Below are positions 45,301-56,192 of a stretch of DNA of 64,000 nt, one piece after another; positions within the stretch are counted from its first letter, which is position 1, and each line of letters starts with the position of its first letter. A program made the position numbers and the translations under genes. Source of the stretch: Nematostella vectensis. Taxonomy: Eukaryota > Cnidaria > Anthozoa > Actiniaria > Edwardsiidae. The DNA lies in the NCBI RefSeq assembly GCF_932526225.1, contig NC_064042.1, forward strand, positions 10,182,540-10,246,539, in the 5' to 3' direction. The notes beneath the pieces were generated by a model. It had not been told where the DNA came from, ran no database searches, and saw only the letters and a list, made by a program, of their open reading frames with translations.

Positions 45301-47975
45301 AAAAGGAAGTTCAAGCATTAGTTCCTCCTCGTGCGCGGTGTGAGTCCAGATCACCTCCTGTCATGGGCACCAAGTCCATCGCGAAAATGGCTTCAGTGTC
45401 ATATGAAGATGCGTCGCCAATCAAACACGCGGTTATCCTTTCTAACGCTCTGAGTGCTTGGCGGTCAATTCCAATCGTCTTGGACGCTCTTTTTCCAGGC
45501 ACTGTAGCACTAAACCGCTGTAGATCAACCAGCGCTGCTTCGATCACCAGTGACTTGACGATCCTCACAGCACCACAATCCGGGAGCTCCAGAATATTAT
45601 TACCCGCAGGGCAACAAGAGCCTTTGTTACCAAGGGTTAATGAAGAGGAAGCACTAACTGTCAGTAAACAGCTAGCAGCCAAATCACTTGCATCAGTGAA
45701 GGGCCCAGAACCAACTCAGCCCATGGGGAAGGAGAGACAATTTAAGCCCGAGTACACCATGGGCTTGCTAGCAGTACTGGCTAGAGTAGTAAGCCGTGTT
45801 AACCGCCTGACGTCGTCCAACAGCAGCACCATTGATGGAAATCAACTACTACCAATGAAGACCGCTGCACTCAGTTTCGCTGAATTTGGCACCGCCTTGT
45901 CGCCTGTTCTGATGTTCAATATCAGAAGAAAAGACCATGATGAGAACTCTTTAGACACCGCCCTTCATGAATCAACTTTACAGATGTCCAAAACTGTTTC
46001 GGCTGCTATGTCGACAGCACACGTGAACATCTCAGCCAACAGCCGCACTGCCACTGTTGCATCCTTTAAGAACGTGGAGACGGAGTTACAGTCAAAGGAT
46101 GCTTCCAGTGACAATTATAACAAAAGTATCAGCAGCAGTAGGGATATCGGTGGTCACATGTTGAGGACCGTGAGTCGTCCATTGTCGGCGCCAATGCCAA
46201 GACGCTCTACATCTATCAGTGACCTTGCACGTGATTTGCCGACCCCGAGGCAAGCTGCTCACTCAGTATCACTCCCAGACCTGACCATGGTGCAAACTCC
46301 AGCTCGGTTTTCTAATGATAAACAAGCAAAACCATCTAAGCTGCGACTTGATGCACCAAAACCTCAATCGGCGCTGGTGACGTCGACAAAAACCAAGGCA
46401 GTAGAGCCACAGTTAGTGATGGCTTCCAAGCCTTCTTCTGCTTCTGCTTCCCCCAGCAACACCTACAGAACCCAAAACACTGATCAGGTTAAGTCTGGCT
46501 CGTCTATCCATGCTCCCACAAGCAATGAAGACATAATCAAGGCAATGTCTTCTTCTGCTACTTCTCCCAAGACCACTGAGCGCTTTGCTTCCAAACCTGA
46601 GGTGAAGGACGCGTGTGCAACTGAAAGTCCTTCACTTCTAACCGCATATGACATCCAAGAAAAAATAAACAGCCTCTCAATACATGCCAAAGAGACACGA
46701 ACTCAGAAGAGGAGGAGACGTCGAGAAAAGGCTAAGCTATATGCCAGCTTGCGAGCTCTGTCGAATGACACAACGCCAGCCAACGACAGCAAGGCTGATA
46801 ATACGCAGGCTAGCGTCACTGAGATTGATGAGGATGTTACTACCACTGTTGCATCCTTTAAGAACGTGAAGACGAAGTTACAGCAAAAGGATGCCTCAAG
46901 TGGCAATGATAACAAAAGTGTCAATAGTAGTAGGGATATCGGTGGTCACATGTTGAGGATCGTGAGTCATCCATCTTCGGCGCCAATTCCAAGACGCTCT
47001 ACATCTATCAGTGACCTTGCACGTGATTTGCCGACCCCGAGGCAAGCTGCTCACTCAGTATCACTCCCAGACCTGACCATGGTGCAAACTCCAGCTCGGT
47101 TTTCTAATGGTGAACAAGCAAAACCATCTAAGCTGCGACTTGATGCACCAAAACCTCAATCGGCGCTGGTGACGTCGACAAAAACCAAGGCAGTAGAGCC
47201 ACAGTCAGTGATGGCTTCCAAGCCTTCTTCTGCTTCTGCTTCCCCCAGCAACACCTACCGAACCCAAAACACTGATCAGGTTAGGTCTGGCTCGTCTATC
47301 CATGCTCCCACAAGCAATAAAGACAGAATCAAGGCAGTGTCTTCTTCTGCTATGGCTCCAAAAACATCTGAGCGTTTTACTACCAAGCCTGGTTCGTCTA
47401 TCGATGCTCCCACAGGCAATAAACACAGAATCAAGGCAGTGTCTTCTTCTGTTACAGCTTCCAAGACATCTGAGCATTTTGCTACCAAGCCTGGTTCGTC
47501 TATCGATGCTCCTACAGGCAATAAACACAGAATCAAGGCAGTGTCTTCTCCGTCGGGTTTGTCTTTACATGCTCTTCCAAGAAACATAGACAGAACAAGT
47601 TCTAGTAAATCAATCTCTTCGAAGCGTTCAAGCGACTCAGGCCCTTCAGCATACACGCTAAGGGTGATAAGGGAGAACCTCAGGACCAGCAGCCTTTCAG
47701 TGACGCCCCCAGAAAGGAGCCTTCAGACGCCTGTACCACCGAAACCAACTGAAGCACAAAAAAGAAAAGCACGCAGGGTGAAGCTGGAGATGTACCTTAG
47801 CATGAGCTTGAATACTCAAGGGGTTCATAGAAGAGGGTCATCTAATACACCAAGTGCTGCTAAACGCCCAATCAAAATGACTGAAGATGCATTCCCGACG
47901 ACGGGAACAAGTGGCGGGCGTCAGAAAGCCACGGTTATTGATAGAGCAGATGCATCGAAGTGTCCCACTGGCTAG
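42379..47975 (+). CDS. Gene copy 4: putative type I membrane protein with shortest tail
   Basis: Predicted join: 42379-42496, 42613-42657, 43939-44013, 44164-44244, 44548-44765, 45195-47975 (1105 aa). Same domains and splice phases as the other copies. Exon 3 acceptor is GTTAGCAG where the others have GTTTGCAG, a slightly weaker pyrimidine tract. The tail minisatellite is reduced to ~2.6 units, joining directly to SPSGLS and skipping about 12 residues. There is a Lys-to-Glu change in the C-terminal basic cluster (PTEAQKRK). All changes keep the frame. Its promoter side carries a private ~53-bp deletion, so expression may differ. Product unrecognised. Confidence 0.75.
47289..47550 (+). repeat. 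Coding minisatellite, 102-bp unit (~2.6 copies), gene copy 4
   Basis: Two full 34-codon units and a third cut after AVSS. The last two carry the GNKHRIK variant. Shortest array of the four complete genes. Confidence 0.92.
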
Positions 47976-48171
47976 AGACTCCCGTCACCCTCTGGACTTA
48001 AACGCCCTCAGAAATAAGATAGAACTATGTACCTGGACCTGTTCATATAACTTTTACAACACTCTCAGGAATTAGGCTAGAACTCCATTATCAACCTATT
48101 CATATAGTTTCATATTACCCGTTCTCTATATGCCTTTTATTTTATGCTTATTTTTTATCCACTTGCAAACT

Positions 48172-48177
48172 AATAAA
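48172..48177 (+). terminator. Polyadenylation signal AATAAA, gene copy 4
   Basis: AATAAA ~197 bp after the stop codon, in the same context as the other copies. Confidence 0.5.
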
Positions 48178-51100
48178 CACTATTTCCGTTTAATCCTTTG
48201 TCTTTTGTTTTTATATGCTACTCTGAGAGAGGTTTGGAAATCCTAGAGGCTGCACACGGAAATTGCCACCCTCATGTTGCAGAGGCGTTCACGTTTCAGG
48301 ATTCATGTATAGACCAATCGCCTCTAGCCCCTCGCGAAGCCGAGTTGTCTGTTTTCGTGCTGAAAACCAAGAGAACCTGGAAAAGACAATTCTTTAGAAC
48401 ATTCTTTGGAGATAAAAAAGGCTTTTAATGCCGATGATTTTTTGTTGGACTTTCAGAAGGCTAGGGAAATGTTTGAGCTTCATACGTGGTTTTAGCAGTC
48501 TGAATCCGCAAGACCACTGGCGAGTTAAGCATGCATTGACTGAGGTAAAGTAAGGTAATTAATTCTCAAGTGAATCAGCAGTTGTTAGATTTGATAGTAA
48601 CACTGTAGTTATAAGTTATAATAGCTATGTAAGGACCTTTGGTATAAATCACAATCAGTTAAATCAATCGACATTTTAATGAACAATTTCTCAGCAATTT
48701 ATATATTTAGATATTTACTAAATAATCTTACAATTTTTATGCTTTGAAAGTCCTTGATCTGAATTGTGTAAAGAATGTTTCTGTAGGCTATAAACCCTTT
48801 GCAAATCAGACTCTCAATCCAATCTATTCTACGATAAAATTATATCAATCAAGTTTTAGACATTCAAAACCAAACTTTTAACCGCAAGTTGGATATAGAC
48901 TTTAATTAGCAGATTTTTCATCTAAAGCGTACATCGCATAATGATGTTGAGATAATAACTATACACTAAAACATTTTGTGCCACAAAAAATGATGCCTGG
49001 TAATCTCAATAAAAAAAATTCAATAAATAATAAAAAGTTAATATAATAAAAAATAATTATTTTATAATATAATTATAAAAATACTTTATACCTTAATAAA
49101 TATCTTATGAAATATTGTACTATAACTTTGAGAAGATCACAAAGCTTAAGAAATACACCAATTTAAAAATTCATGGTGCTCCATTTTCCTAAACACGCCT
49201 TGCAAGATTCGAGGGATGCAGACTCTTGTATATGAGGACAAATAAAAAATTCCAAAAATTCACGCACTAGACTCGCGGTAAAGAAAATGGGCATACCAGA
49301 GGGACTTCAGAATGTGAGGGGACGGGAAAAATATTCCAACTAAAAAATCATCGATCATAAAAGAGGACGCCATGGACTCGAGGCAACCCCTCCGCAACCC
49401 CTTAATAAAATCCATCACCCGTTTATCCCCAATAATCGCCATACGCTCGGTCTTAGGGAACTGTCTCGTCACTACTATTCACTTCCGAGTCTTCTTAAAC
49501 TGTAAAGACCCCTTCCACTCTTTCTATTAACCGTCCCGTCCCCGTCACCAAAGTTTGTCTTGAGGTACTTGTCCTGGAATTGTCTCTCCTTGAACTCGGA
49601 GGCCCCCCCGTACAGGCAGTACAGCTAGGGTTACGCTCGGCGGGTGGCTGGACCAGACAGTGGGGGAGGGACTAGCCAATTGATGGTTTTACCGAGGGGG
49701 AAGTTCAGATCGTCCAGAAATTCTTCAAATGTTGAAATGACTGGCTGAGATTCAAAGAGAATGAGTTTTAGGTAATTAGGTTCTCCTGGTATTAAGTAAT
49801 ACTGCGAAACGATTCTTTTCGGGTAAGTAAGCCTTCGCTAATACATATTTTGCTTAGAACGGTTTTTCTTTTCTTTTTTACATCACTTTGGGCAATTAAG
49901 CTGTGTTCTTTTCTGGGATATGACACGCTGGCACTAGGGCATACTGTGGCCTCCCCCGTTTGTCACCATATCAAGAAAATTCAGCCAAAAACAGAAAACA
50001 CGCTACAAGAATTTGACGTTTTTGCCCTAAATAAATAACACATACATAATTTCTATTAAAGTTCACGAAATATTCATTCATTCATTCATAGCGGAGCCAA
50101 GCGCGGCCGCAGGCCGCGCGCGTAGCCCCATAGGCATAGAAATATGGTATAGGTATGCGACTTGGTTTTTGTGGTCATCGCGCGGGTACCCTGTGGTGTC
50201 ACTCGCCAGCCAGCCAGTCAGTCAGCCGCGCGACTCTCAGGCCCCACTCGGCACCGAAATGGCGACTAAATACAATCACGGAGCAAGGGAAAAAGTTCTT
50301 GTCGATTATGCGATGATTATTTATTTTGCCTCAAATTTTGTGACTTAAGGATAAAGTCAACTAGAGGAGATCTACTAACATTCATTCACGCCAATATTTA
50401 TCTGGTTTTAGCTAGTAAATTTAAGCAAGTAACAGTTCACATTAAAAAGCGAACAGAACCACAAGAAAGCGACAAAAAAAAACAATGCAAGGTGAGTTTT
50501 GGAAGAGGATTTGTATTGTCTATTGCGGATATGACAGTTATTAGGCTTTTTGTTGTCCTTTTTGTATGCTTTGAGAATGCGAGTACTCAACTTAGTAATC
50601 AAATTATTTGAGCATAACAGGTTTTGTTTTGACATTCTTCGTTTTATCTATATTCTTGATTGTGTTGAATAAAATACAATACAACAAAAACTGGAATTCG
50701 TCTTTAATAAGACTTCTTCAGGGCAGATTGATTGTGTTGAGATATTTCATAAAGGCTAACAAATATCGTGTTGAATTTGTCAAATACTGCTAAAGAAGAC
50801 CTATCTTGTATTTATATCCTGTGCTCTTAATCCTAAAAAGATACATATCCTTAGAAGATACCGCAGCTGTTTCAACGTACAAGAGAAATTTTCCTTACCG
50901 AGGATAAAAAAAACCCTATTTTCAATATGTATTGTTGTTATTGTCTGCATCTTGCATCTCATGTGGTTATTTTTTCTTCAAATAGTTGTGGAAAATTAGT
51001 TAGATTATAAATGGCTTGATAAAAAGATTGTTTTGAAAGAAATAATAAATAATTGTTTTCACTCTTTTATGAACCAGGAACTACCTGAGGGCCAAGATGA

Positions 51101-53865
51101 ATGCTAAAGACTGGAAGACATGAGAATTAAAAATCATGTCTTGAAGAGAACAGTAGGATGTTCTTATTCACTTGTCATTTGATACCCCCACACCCATGGT
51201 CCCAGGGAAGGGTGGGGGATTCAACTTTAATAAAAGCCTGTTTCCAAGTTAAGAGTCAAAAACAGTCAATACCACCACCCCTCTTGACATATTCTTGTTA
51301 AAAAGTGGTCTAAAACCCCACATTAACCCCTGACTTCTGTGGGACCATAAGGGAGGGGGCACAAATGACTAGTTCATTACTATGTGATTCAGCAGTACAC
51401 ACTCATAGGTTTCTTTAGAACAAGATACTTATATAATATAAAACTAAAAACAAACTTTTGCTTTTTAAATAATAAATCTGTTAATAATAAAACAGTTTTC
51501 TATCAACCTAAAGATAATGGGAAAGGGGATATTTTAGAAAAGTACTAAATATAATTATCACATTAACATTATTGTTATTATATTTTCTTTTCAGACATTT
51601 AAGGAAGAGTCATATTTCTTTCTTTTTCTTCTCCCTGTTGACTATTTTTATGCAATTGATGCTCTTTGCTATTTCCCCTCTACACCAAAAATAAATTAAT
51701 AAACAGATTTGATTTTTAAATGAGAAATTTTCATTTATTACTTTCACTTATATTTTCTTTTTAGGATTTTCTTTTCAAGTCTCTTGCCCATTACATTTAT
51801 TTTAGTTGTTTAGATTTATTTCATTGGAATAGTTAGATCCAGGGTTTCTCAAAACACCAAAATATAATGCATTACTAGATGTATATTTGTAGATATTAAT
51901 TCCCATGGGGATGAAAAATCACCACTTAAAATGGTACATTAAATCTTCAGCATTGCATCTTATCTAAAATTGTGCCTGACACTATATTCCATCTTTGAAA
52001 TCCTGTTTCATCCATTGTTCTTCGCAAGAACAAAGCTTGTCAGAATGTAGCTTTACAAATGTACATTAATGGAACTTTTATTAAGGGGAAGGGTTTTTTA
52101 GGGCAAGATACTTAAACTTTATAACACTAGCAACAACCTTCTTTTTCAATAATAGAATTCTGTTCACATAGCTTGGATAGCAAAGACATGGCCTCTTTAG
52201 AGGACTGTGGTGGTGAAAGGGTTAAGATAATGGGGAAGGGGAAATGTCAAGAAATGCTCAATCAAATTATTTTCATTACTGTTATATTTTTTTCACCAAA
52301 CCTTTCAAGTAGAGTCAATTCACTTTATATCTCCGTCGATTATTTTTTAGTCAATTGATATTCTTTGATTCCTCTCTACCCCAAACATAGATCAATGAAA
52401 GGGTTTGGTTTGAAATTAGAAGTTAGCATTTTCAATCTGTTTTTTCTTCATTGCATTCATTTGGGAGTAGGCCACCAACAACAAGGCCACAATTTGGTAA
52501 AGTGGGGTGCACCAATATGTAATGCATGAAAGGAGATATATTTTTGGATTTTAATTTCCAGACATTTTTCTGAATATTCGGTCCAATGAAGGAGAGAATC
52601 GCCACTAAATCAATACATAAAAATCACAGTATGGCATCTAAACAGTCTAAATATATTATTTCGAATCTTTGGAATGCTGTTACATCTATGACATTTTCTG
52701 CACAAGGGCAAAGCTTGTGGGAGTATTGTTTTGATTAAAAAAAAGATACAGTCGAACCTCTATTAAGCGGTCACCCTCGGGACTTAGCTTAGTGACCGCT
52801 TAATAGAGGTTCGACTGTATCTTAATAGAGGTTTCGCTATTTTCGCCCCTAAATTAGCGTAAATCGAGTTGTAATTATACATAAGAACTTTTTATTATAA
52901 TAAACAACAGTAACAATCATGTTAGCCCTAAGACGGGGCCTGGCGCATTCCAATTTGATCCAGAAATGTTTGAAACCGCCAAAATAAATCGATATGTATT
53001 GTCGTATGCAGGGGGGGGTGGGTGGGGCACGTGCCCTCAGTGCCCCAACTCCTGCTACGGCCTGCAGAATGTTTCTATAGGTAGATTTGTAGATTTGTAT
53101 ATTTTCGTTCCTTGTAAGACACTTTCATCGATGCCACGATGTGAGCAGGCGCCGCCATATCAAACATATCCCCCACGGATAGTGTCCTTCGTATGTATTG
53201 CCTTATATGGTCATTCATGCCCATATTTAGAAGAGCTAAAGTTTCCCCGTTCCCTGATCTACAGAAAAAATGGTGAAAAATACTGATCAATTTGCCTGTC
53301 AATTTGACACTCGAGGCAAAAGTTTGTCAAGAAAAACTTGATCGCTTGGTCAAATCCTTTTCTTAAAAACAGTCCATAGACCCAGGCCTCCAAGAGATTG
53401 ACCGACCGTGTTAGAAGGTCACCAAAATATTGATATGGCTGGGAAATCTTTGTAAGATCGATATGGAATGGAACATCGATAAATTATTTTGAGAATTACC
53501 AAACTCTGCGGTATCCGTTGCTAACTTAGCTCCAGCAAAAAGGCCTACTGCTCTGTACCTTATAAACCTTATGATGAATGGCACCTTTTTCACTGTCAAA
53601 CACATAGGGTGCAAAACTTTCAATTATTGAAAAATTTCCAGTTTGAGATTCGATCTACTGCTACAATTCGTAGATGTGGTTCCGGTTTCTCCACCACCAA
53701 GGTGGTGGCCAGGGATGAAATGGTGTCCAGGCGCTCACCCCTAACTACGCGTCTTCTTTAAAAAATTTATTACAGATTCCCGTCTTTGAAGGATCGTCCG
53801 ATAACTAATTCAATAGGGCGACGGGCGATTCACGATGTCAGCAAAAGGATGCCTCATGATCATAG
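48178..53865. other. Intergenic segment between gene copy 4 and the U5 microsatellite
   Basis: No supported gene. U1-like at the start. The open stretch at 49850-50038 has a 15-bp in-frame deletion relative to other units. CCAG is reduced to three units (50206). The diverged duplication is at ~51404-52740, and the best-preserved TIR element is at 52749-52817. About 115 bp are missing at ~53850. Confidence 0.6.
52749..52817. mobile_element. Miniature inverted-repeat element with perfect 26-bp arms (U5)
   Basis: Starts CAGTCGAACCTCTATTAAGC and ends with the exact complement, 26 bp per arm around a 17-bp centre, flanked on both sides by TA. This is the shape of a non-autonomous pogo/Tc1-type element with TA target duplication (family knowledge). 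In U1 and U4 the right arm is followed by a second core copy instead of closing with CGACTG-TA, so U5 either keeps the original end or gained it by recombination. Confidence 0.5.
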
Positions 53866-53974
53866 ATTATATTATATTATATTATATTATATTATATTAT
53901 ATTATATTATATTATATTATATTATATTATATTATATTATATTATATTATATTATATTATATTATATTATATTA
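53866..53974. repeat. Left part of the U5 (ATATT)n microsatellite, split by the insertion
   Basis: About 109 bp of pure ATATT units ending at the retrotransposon's left border (TTATGCC). The right part resumes at 60568. Confidence 0.95.
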
Positions 53975-54189
53975 TTTATGCCTTCCCCACTTAGCTTCCA
54001 TAGAACGAGAGCTGCTTTAACCCGCGCTTTGTTTACTGGGCATGGATACAAAACAAGACAGTGTTTGAATCATAATGGCTATGGGCTGTTAGCCCAAAGC
54101 CGCTTTATTAATAAAATTTGTCAAAATATATAATTTGCTCTGATAAATCTAAAAATTGCCCAGTAAAGGTGAGGGCAAACAACGCCAAA
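53975..54189 (-). repeat. Split direct repeat B2 (215 bp), element 3' end
   Basis: Identical by eye to 54474-54688. Contains a hairpin GGGCT-GTT-AGCCC with outer GGCT/AGCC pairing, and on the minus strand an AATAAA (complement at 54104-54109). The left edge abuts ATATT repeats. Confidence 0.93.
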
Positions 54190-54215
54190 CAGGACTCCTG
54201 GGAGGGTAGGGAGGG
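54190..54215. other. 26-bp spacer between repeats B2 and A2
   Basis: Purine/G-rich sequence containing CTGGGAGGGTAGGGAGGG, found only here. It separates the outer B copy from the A copy and is not repeated elsewhere in the element. Confidence 0.7.
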
Positions 54216-54474
54216 GAAAAACTTTAGCGGATCCTTCGGCGACTGGCAGCAAATGACACCGTGCACGAGTGTTTCCCTAGCCTAGTGCTAATGGATAGGG
54301 GTCAATGCAATGCATCCCCAACAGGAGTCACGTGTGGACAGTTGTTATATAACAATAACACAGGGTCCCCATCAATGAATTATACTGCACAGGGTTCCGA
54401 TTATAATATTATAGCATTAATTTGAATAACCCGTGGGAAAGCATAAAAAGTCTATTCGCAAGCAAATATTTTCT
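54216..54474 (-). repeat. Split direct repeat A2 (259 bp)
   Basis: Identical by eye to 60309-60567. It abuts repeat B1 directly; one T at 54474 is shared by the end of A and the start of B and also matches the insertion junctions, so it may be part of the recombination core. Confidence 0.93.
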
Positions 54475-54688
54475 TTATGCCTTCCCCACTTAGCTTCCAT
54501 AGAACGAGAGCTGCTTTAACCCGCGCTTTGTTTACTGGGCATGGATACAAAACAAGACAGTGTTTGAATCATAATGGCTATGGGCTGTTAGCCCAAAGCC
54601 GCTTTATTAATAAAATTTGTCAAAATATATAATTTGCTCTGATAAATCTAAAAATTGCCCAGTAAAGGTGAGGGCAAACAACGCCAAA
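54474..54688 (-). repeat. Split direct repeat B1 (215 bp)
   Basis: Inner copy of the repeat at 53975-54189, on the recombinase side of the element. Carries the same hairpin and minus-strand AATAAA (complement at 54603-54608), a plausible 3' processing signal for the element's transcript. Confidence 0.93.
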
Positions 54689-55265
54689 TGCATGGTGGGT
54701 GATAATCCACAATGCAGCCCCACCCAAGGGAAAAAGCAGCACTCGAGAACGATAGCACATATAAGCTACAATCATACCTTCGCATAGTGTTGCTACTTAA
54801 AGCAAAAACAAAATGCTTTGTCAATTATCCAATCACAACACAACAAGGACACAGCCCATGCAAATGTTTCCTGTATTGTGACAGGAGAAAAGTAAATGCC
54901 AATTTGATAAAGGCGGCAGACTTTCGCCCTTATGAACAAGCTACTAACAAAGCAATTGTACCGCAAAGACACCGCCCATGCAAGTGATTGCCAGTACTAT
55001 GCAAGAAAAGAGAACAATTTAAGTTAAATGGATTCAAGCAAACTGCTACCCTTGTAAGCAGTTGCCTTGTCTGGATTGTAGCTCAACCTAAACTCAAGGA
55101 TGGGCAAGAAATACACTACTATGCAAGTTGCTACATATGAGATGTACTGCACACACTCAATCTATCGCCCTTGCAAGTAGTGGAGTGTATACAGTACACA
55201 TCATATGCCTTCGAGAACCAATGGATTCCCCAGCAATCGACCAGTTCTAAAAGGAAAAAATTGTA
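54689..55265. other. Element 3' untranslated region with degenerate CC(A/T)TGCAAGTG repeats
   Basis: No convincing coding capacity. A short motif recurs about every 75-130 bp: CCCATGCAAATG (~54856), CCCATGCAAGTG (~54975), CCCTTGTAAGCAG (~55049), CCCTTGCAAGTAG (~55168). Each is preceded by CAC/GC-type sequence. Function unknown. Confidence 0.5.
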
Positions 55266-56192
55266 CTAATTCACAAGACTATTGACCCGTATGTACTTCT
55301 GAAAGGCATTAGATTTCCAGCGTCCCATAATCCTGATCTGTGCATCAGATAACCCTTGCGCTGCCGCATGAGATGCAGCTCCAATCCGAAAGCTGTGCCC
55401 TTTATAAAATGATGGATTAAGACCTGAATGTCTTATAGCAAGTGACAGCAAGTTAGTGAATTTATCTCTAGTAACAGCATTACCAAAACTGTCCAAAAAT
55501 AGGGGGCCCGCATGTGCACCCCTCAAAATTAAGTACTGCAGCAGTAAATTAACTGGACAAGGGCTGTTCTGGCGCTGAATTATCAGGGAGAAGGGACGCT
55601 GATTGTAGCTGTGTTTAAAATTATGAAAAGTCAATTTCAGAGCTTTAACCACACCGGTCTCCGCTTTGAGTTGGGATAGTTGAAAAATTGTTAACAGACT
55701 TCCTGTATTCTGAGTTTGACTGGATTGAGTCATTTCCCCAACTCGTAAGAAAGCATAAAAGGCAAAACAGCACATTGATTGAAAAAGACATGATTCAAAT
55801 TTCGTGGAACCAATAACAGGAGCTGCTGTAAACAAACGTTGTAGTATTGGCAAGGTGATGGGAAGCCGAGTATCAAGTTTAAAACCAATTTTGCTATAGC
55901 CTTTGAGTATCTGGATCACATAAAAAACCTTAGTTGGATCAGGAAGATTAGATAAACGATGTGAATAGCCCAGCGCAGATACATAAGTGTGAACAGTTGA
56001 AGGGGCATAGTGATGATCGAATAAATATGCAATAAAAAGAGCTACCATACTTGGCGATATGGGCAGCTGTACAGCACAATTCTGGAAGGTAGCGCTGAGG
56101 AACTGGTTAAATAAACGCCAAGCCCGTCTATAGGTAGGGATGGATGATTGCTGAAGGCTTGAAGCCATGAGTGTTTCAACTATGGGCCCCAA
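55266..56192 (-). CDS. Tyrosine recombinase (YR) of the Ngaro-like element
   Basis: Catalyses strand exchange to integrate the circular cDNA; DIRS-order elements use it in place of a DDE integrase (family knowledge). The 308-residue frame has an N-terminal core-binding-like region (1-110) and a catalytic domain with Arg150 (FLRVGEM), His266 and Arg269 (GHSFRIGAA), Trp292 (GRW) and the nucleophile Tyr300 (QKYIR). The catalytic residues I can assign are all in place. The frame opens at TTG and overlaps the RT frame by 13 nt in the -1 frame. The first ATG is codon 10 (56168-56166), so translation may be by frameshift or reinitiation. It appears intact. Confidence 0.93.
   Translation of the reverse strand: MGPIVETLMASSLQQSSIPTYRRAWRLFNQFLSATFQNCAVQLPISPSMVALFIAYLFDHHYAPSTVHTYVSALGYSHRLSNLPDPTKVFYVIQILKGYSKIGFKLDTRLPITLPILQRLFTAAPVIGSTKFESCLFQSMCCFAFYAFLRVGEMTQSSQTQNTGSLLTIFQLSQLKAETGVVKALKLTFHNFKHSYNQRPFSLIIQRQNSPCPVNLLLQYLILRGAHAGPLFLDSFGNAVTRDKFTNLLSLAIRHSGLNPSFYKGHSFRIGAASHAAAQGLSDAQIRIMGRWKSNAFQKYIRVNSLVN

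Larger units (their letters stand above)
36638..48843 (+). repeat. Tandem unit U4 (hybrid, 12.2 kb)
   Basis: Fourth copy, 12,206 bp. Up to at least 37.82 kb it carries U3-type variants (long C and G runs, GCCTACCCCG). From 38.17 kb it carries U1-type variants (ATGGCGAC, GGAGCAAGG, TTTATCTGG, GACATGGGAAT). Its (CCAG)9 tract at 38085 matches U1 in number but is followed by U3-type TCAG units. It also has a private ~53-bp deletion just upstream of the gene promoter. Confidence 0.95.
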
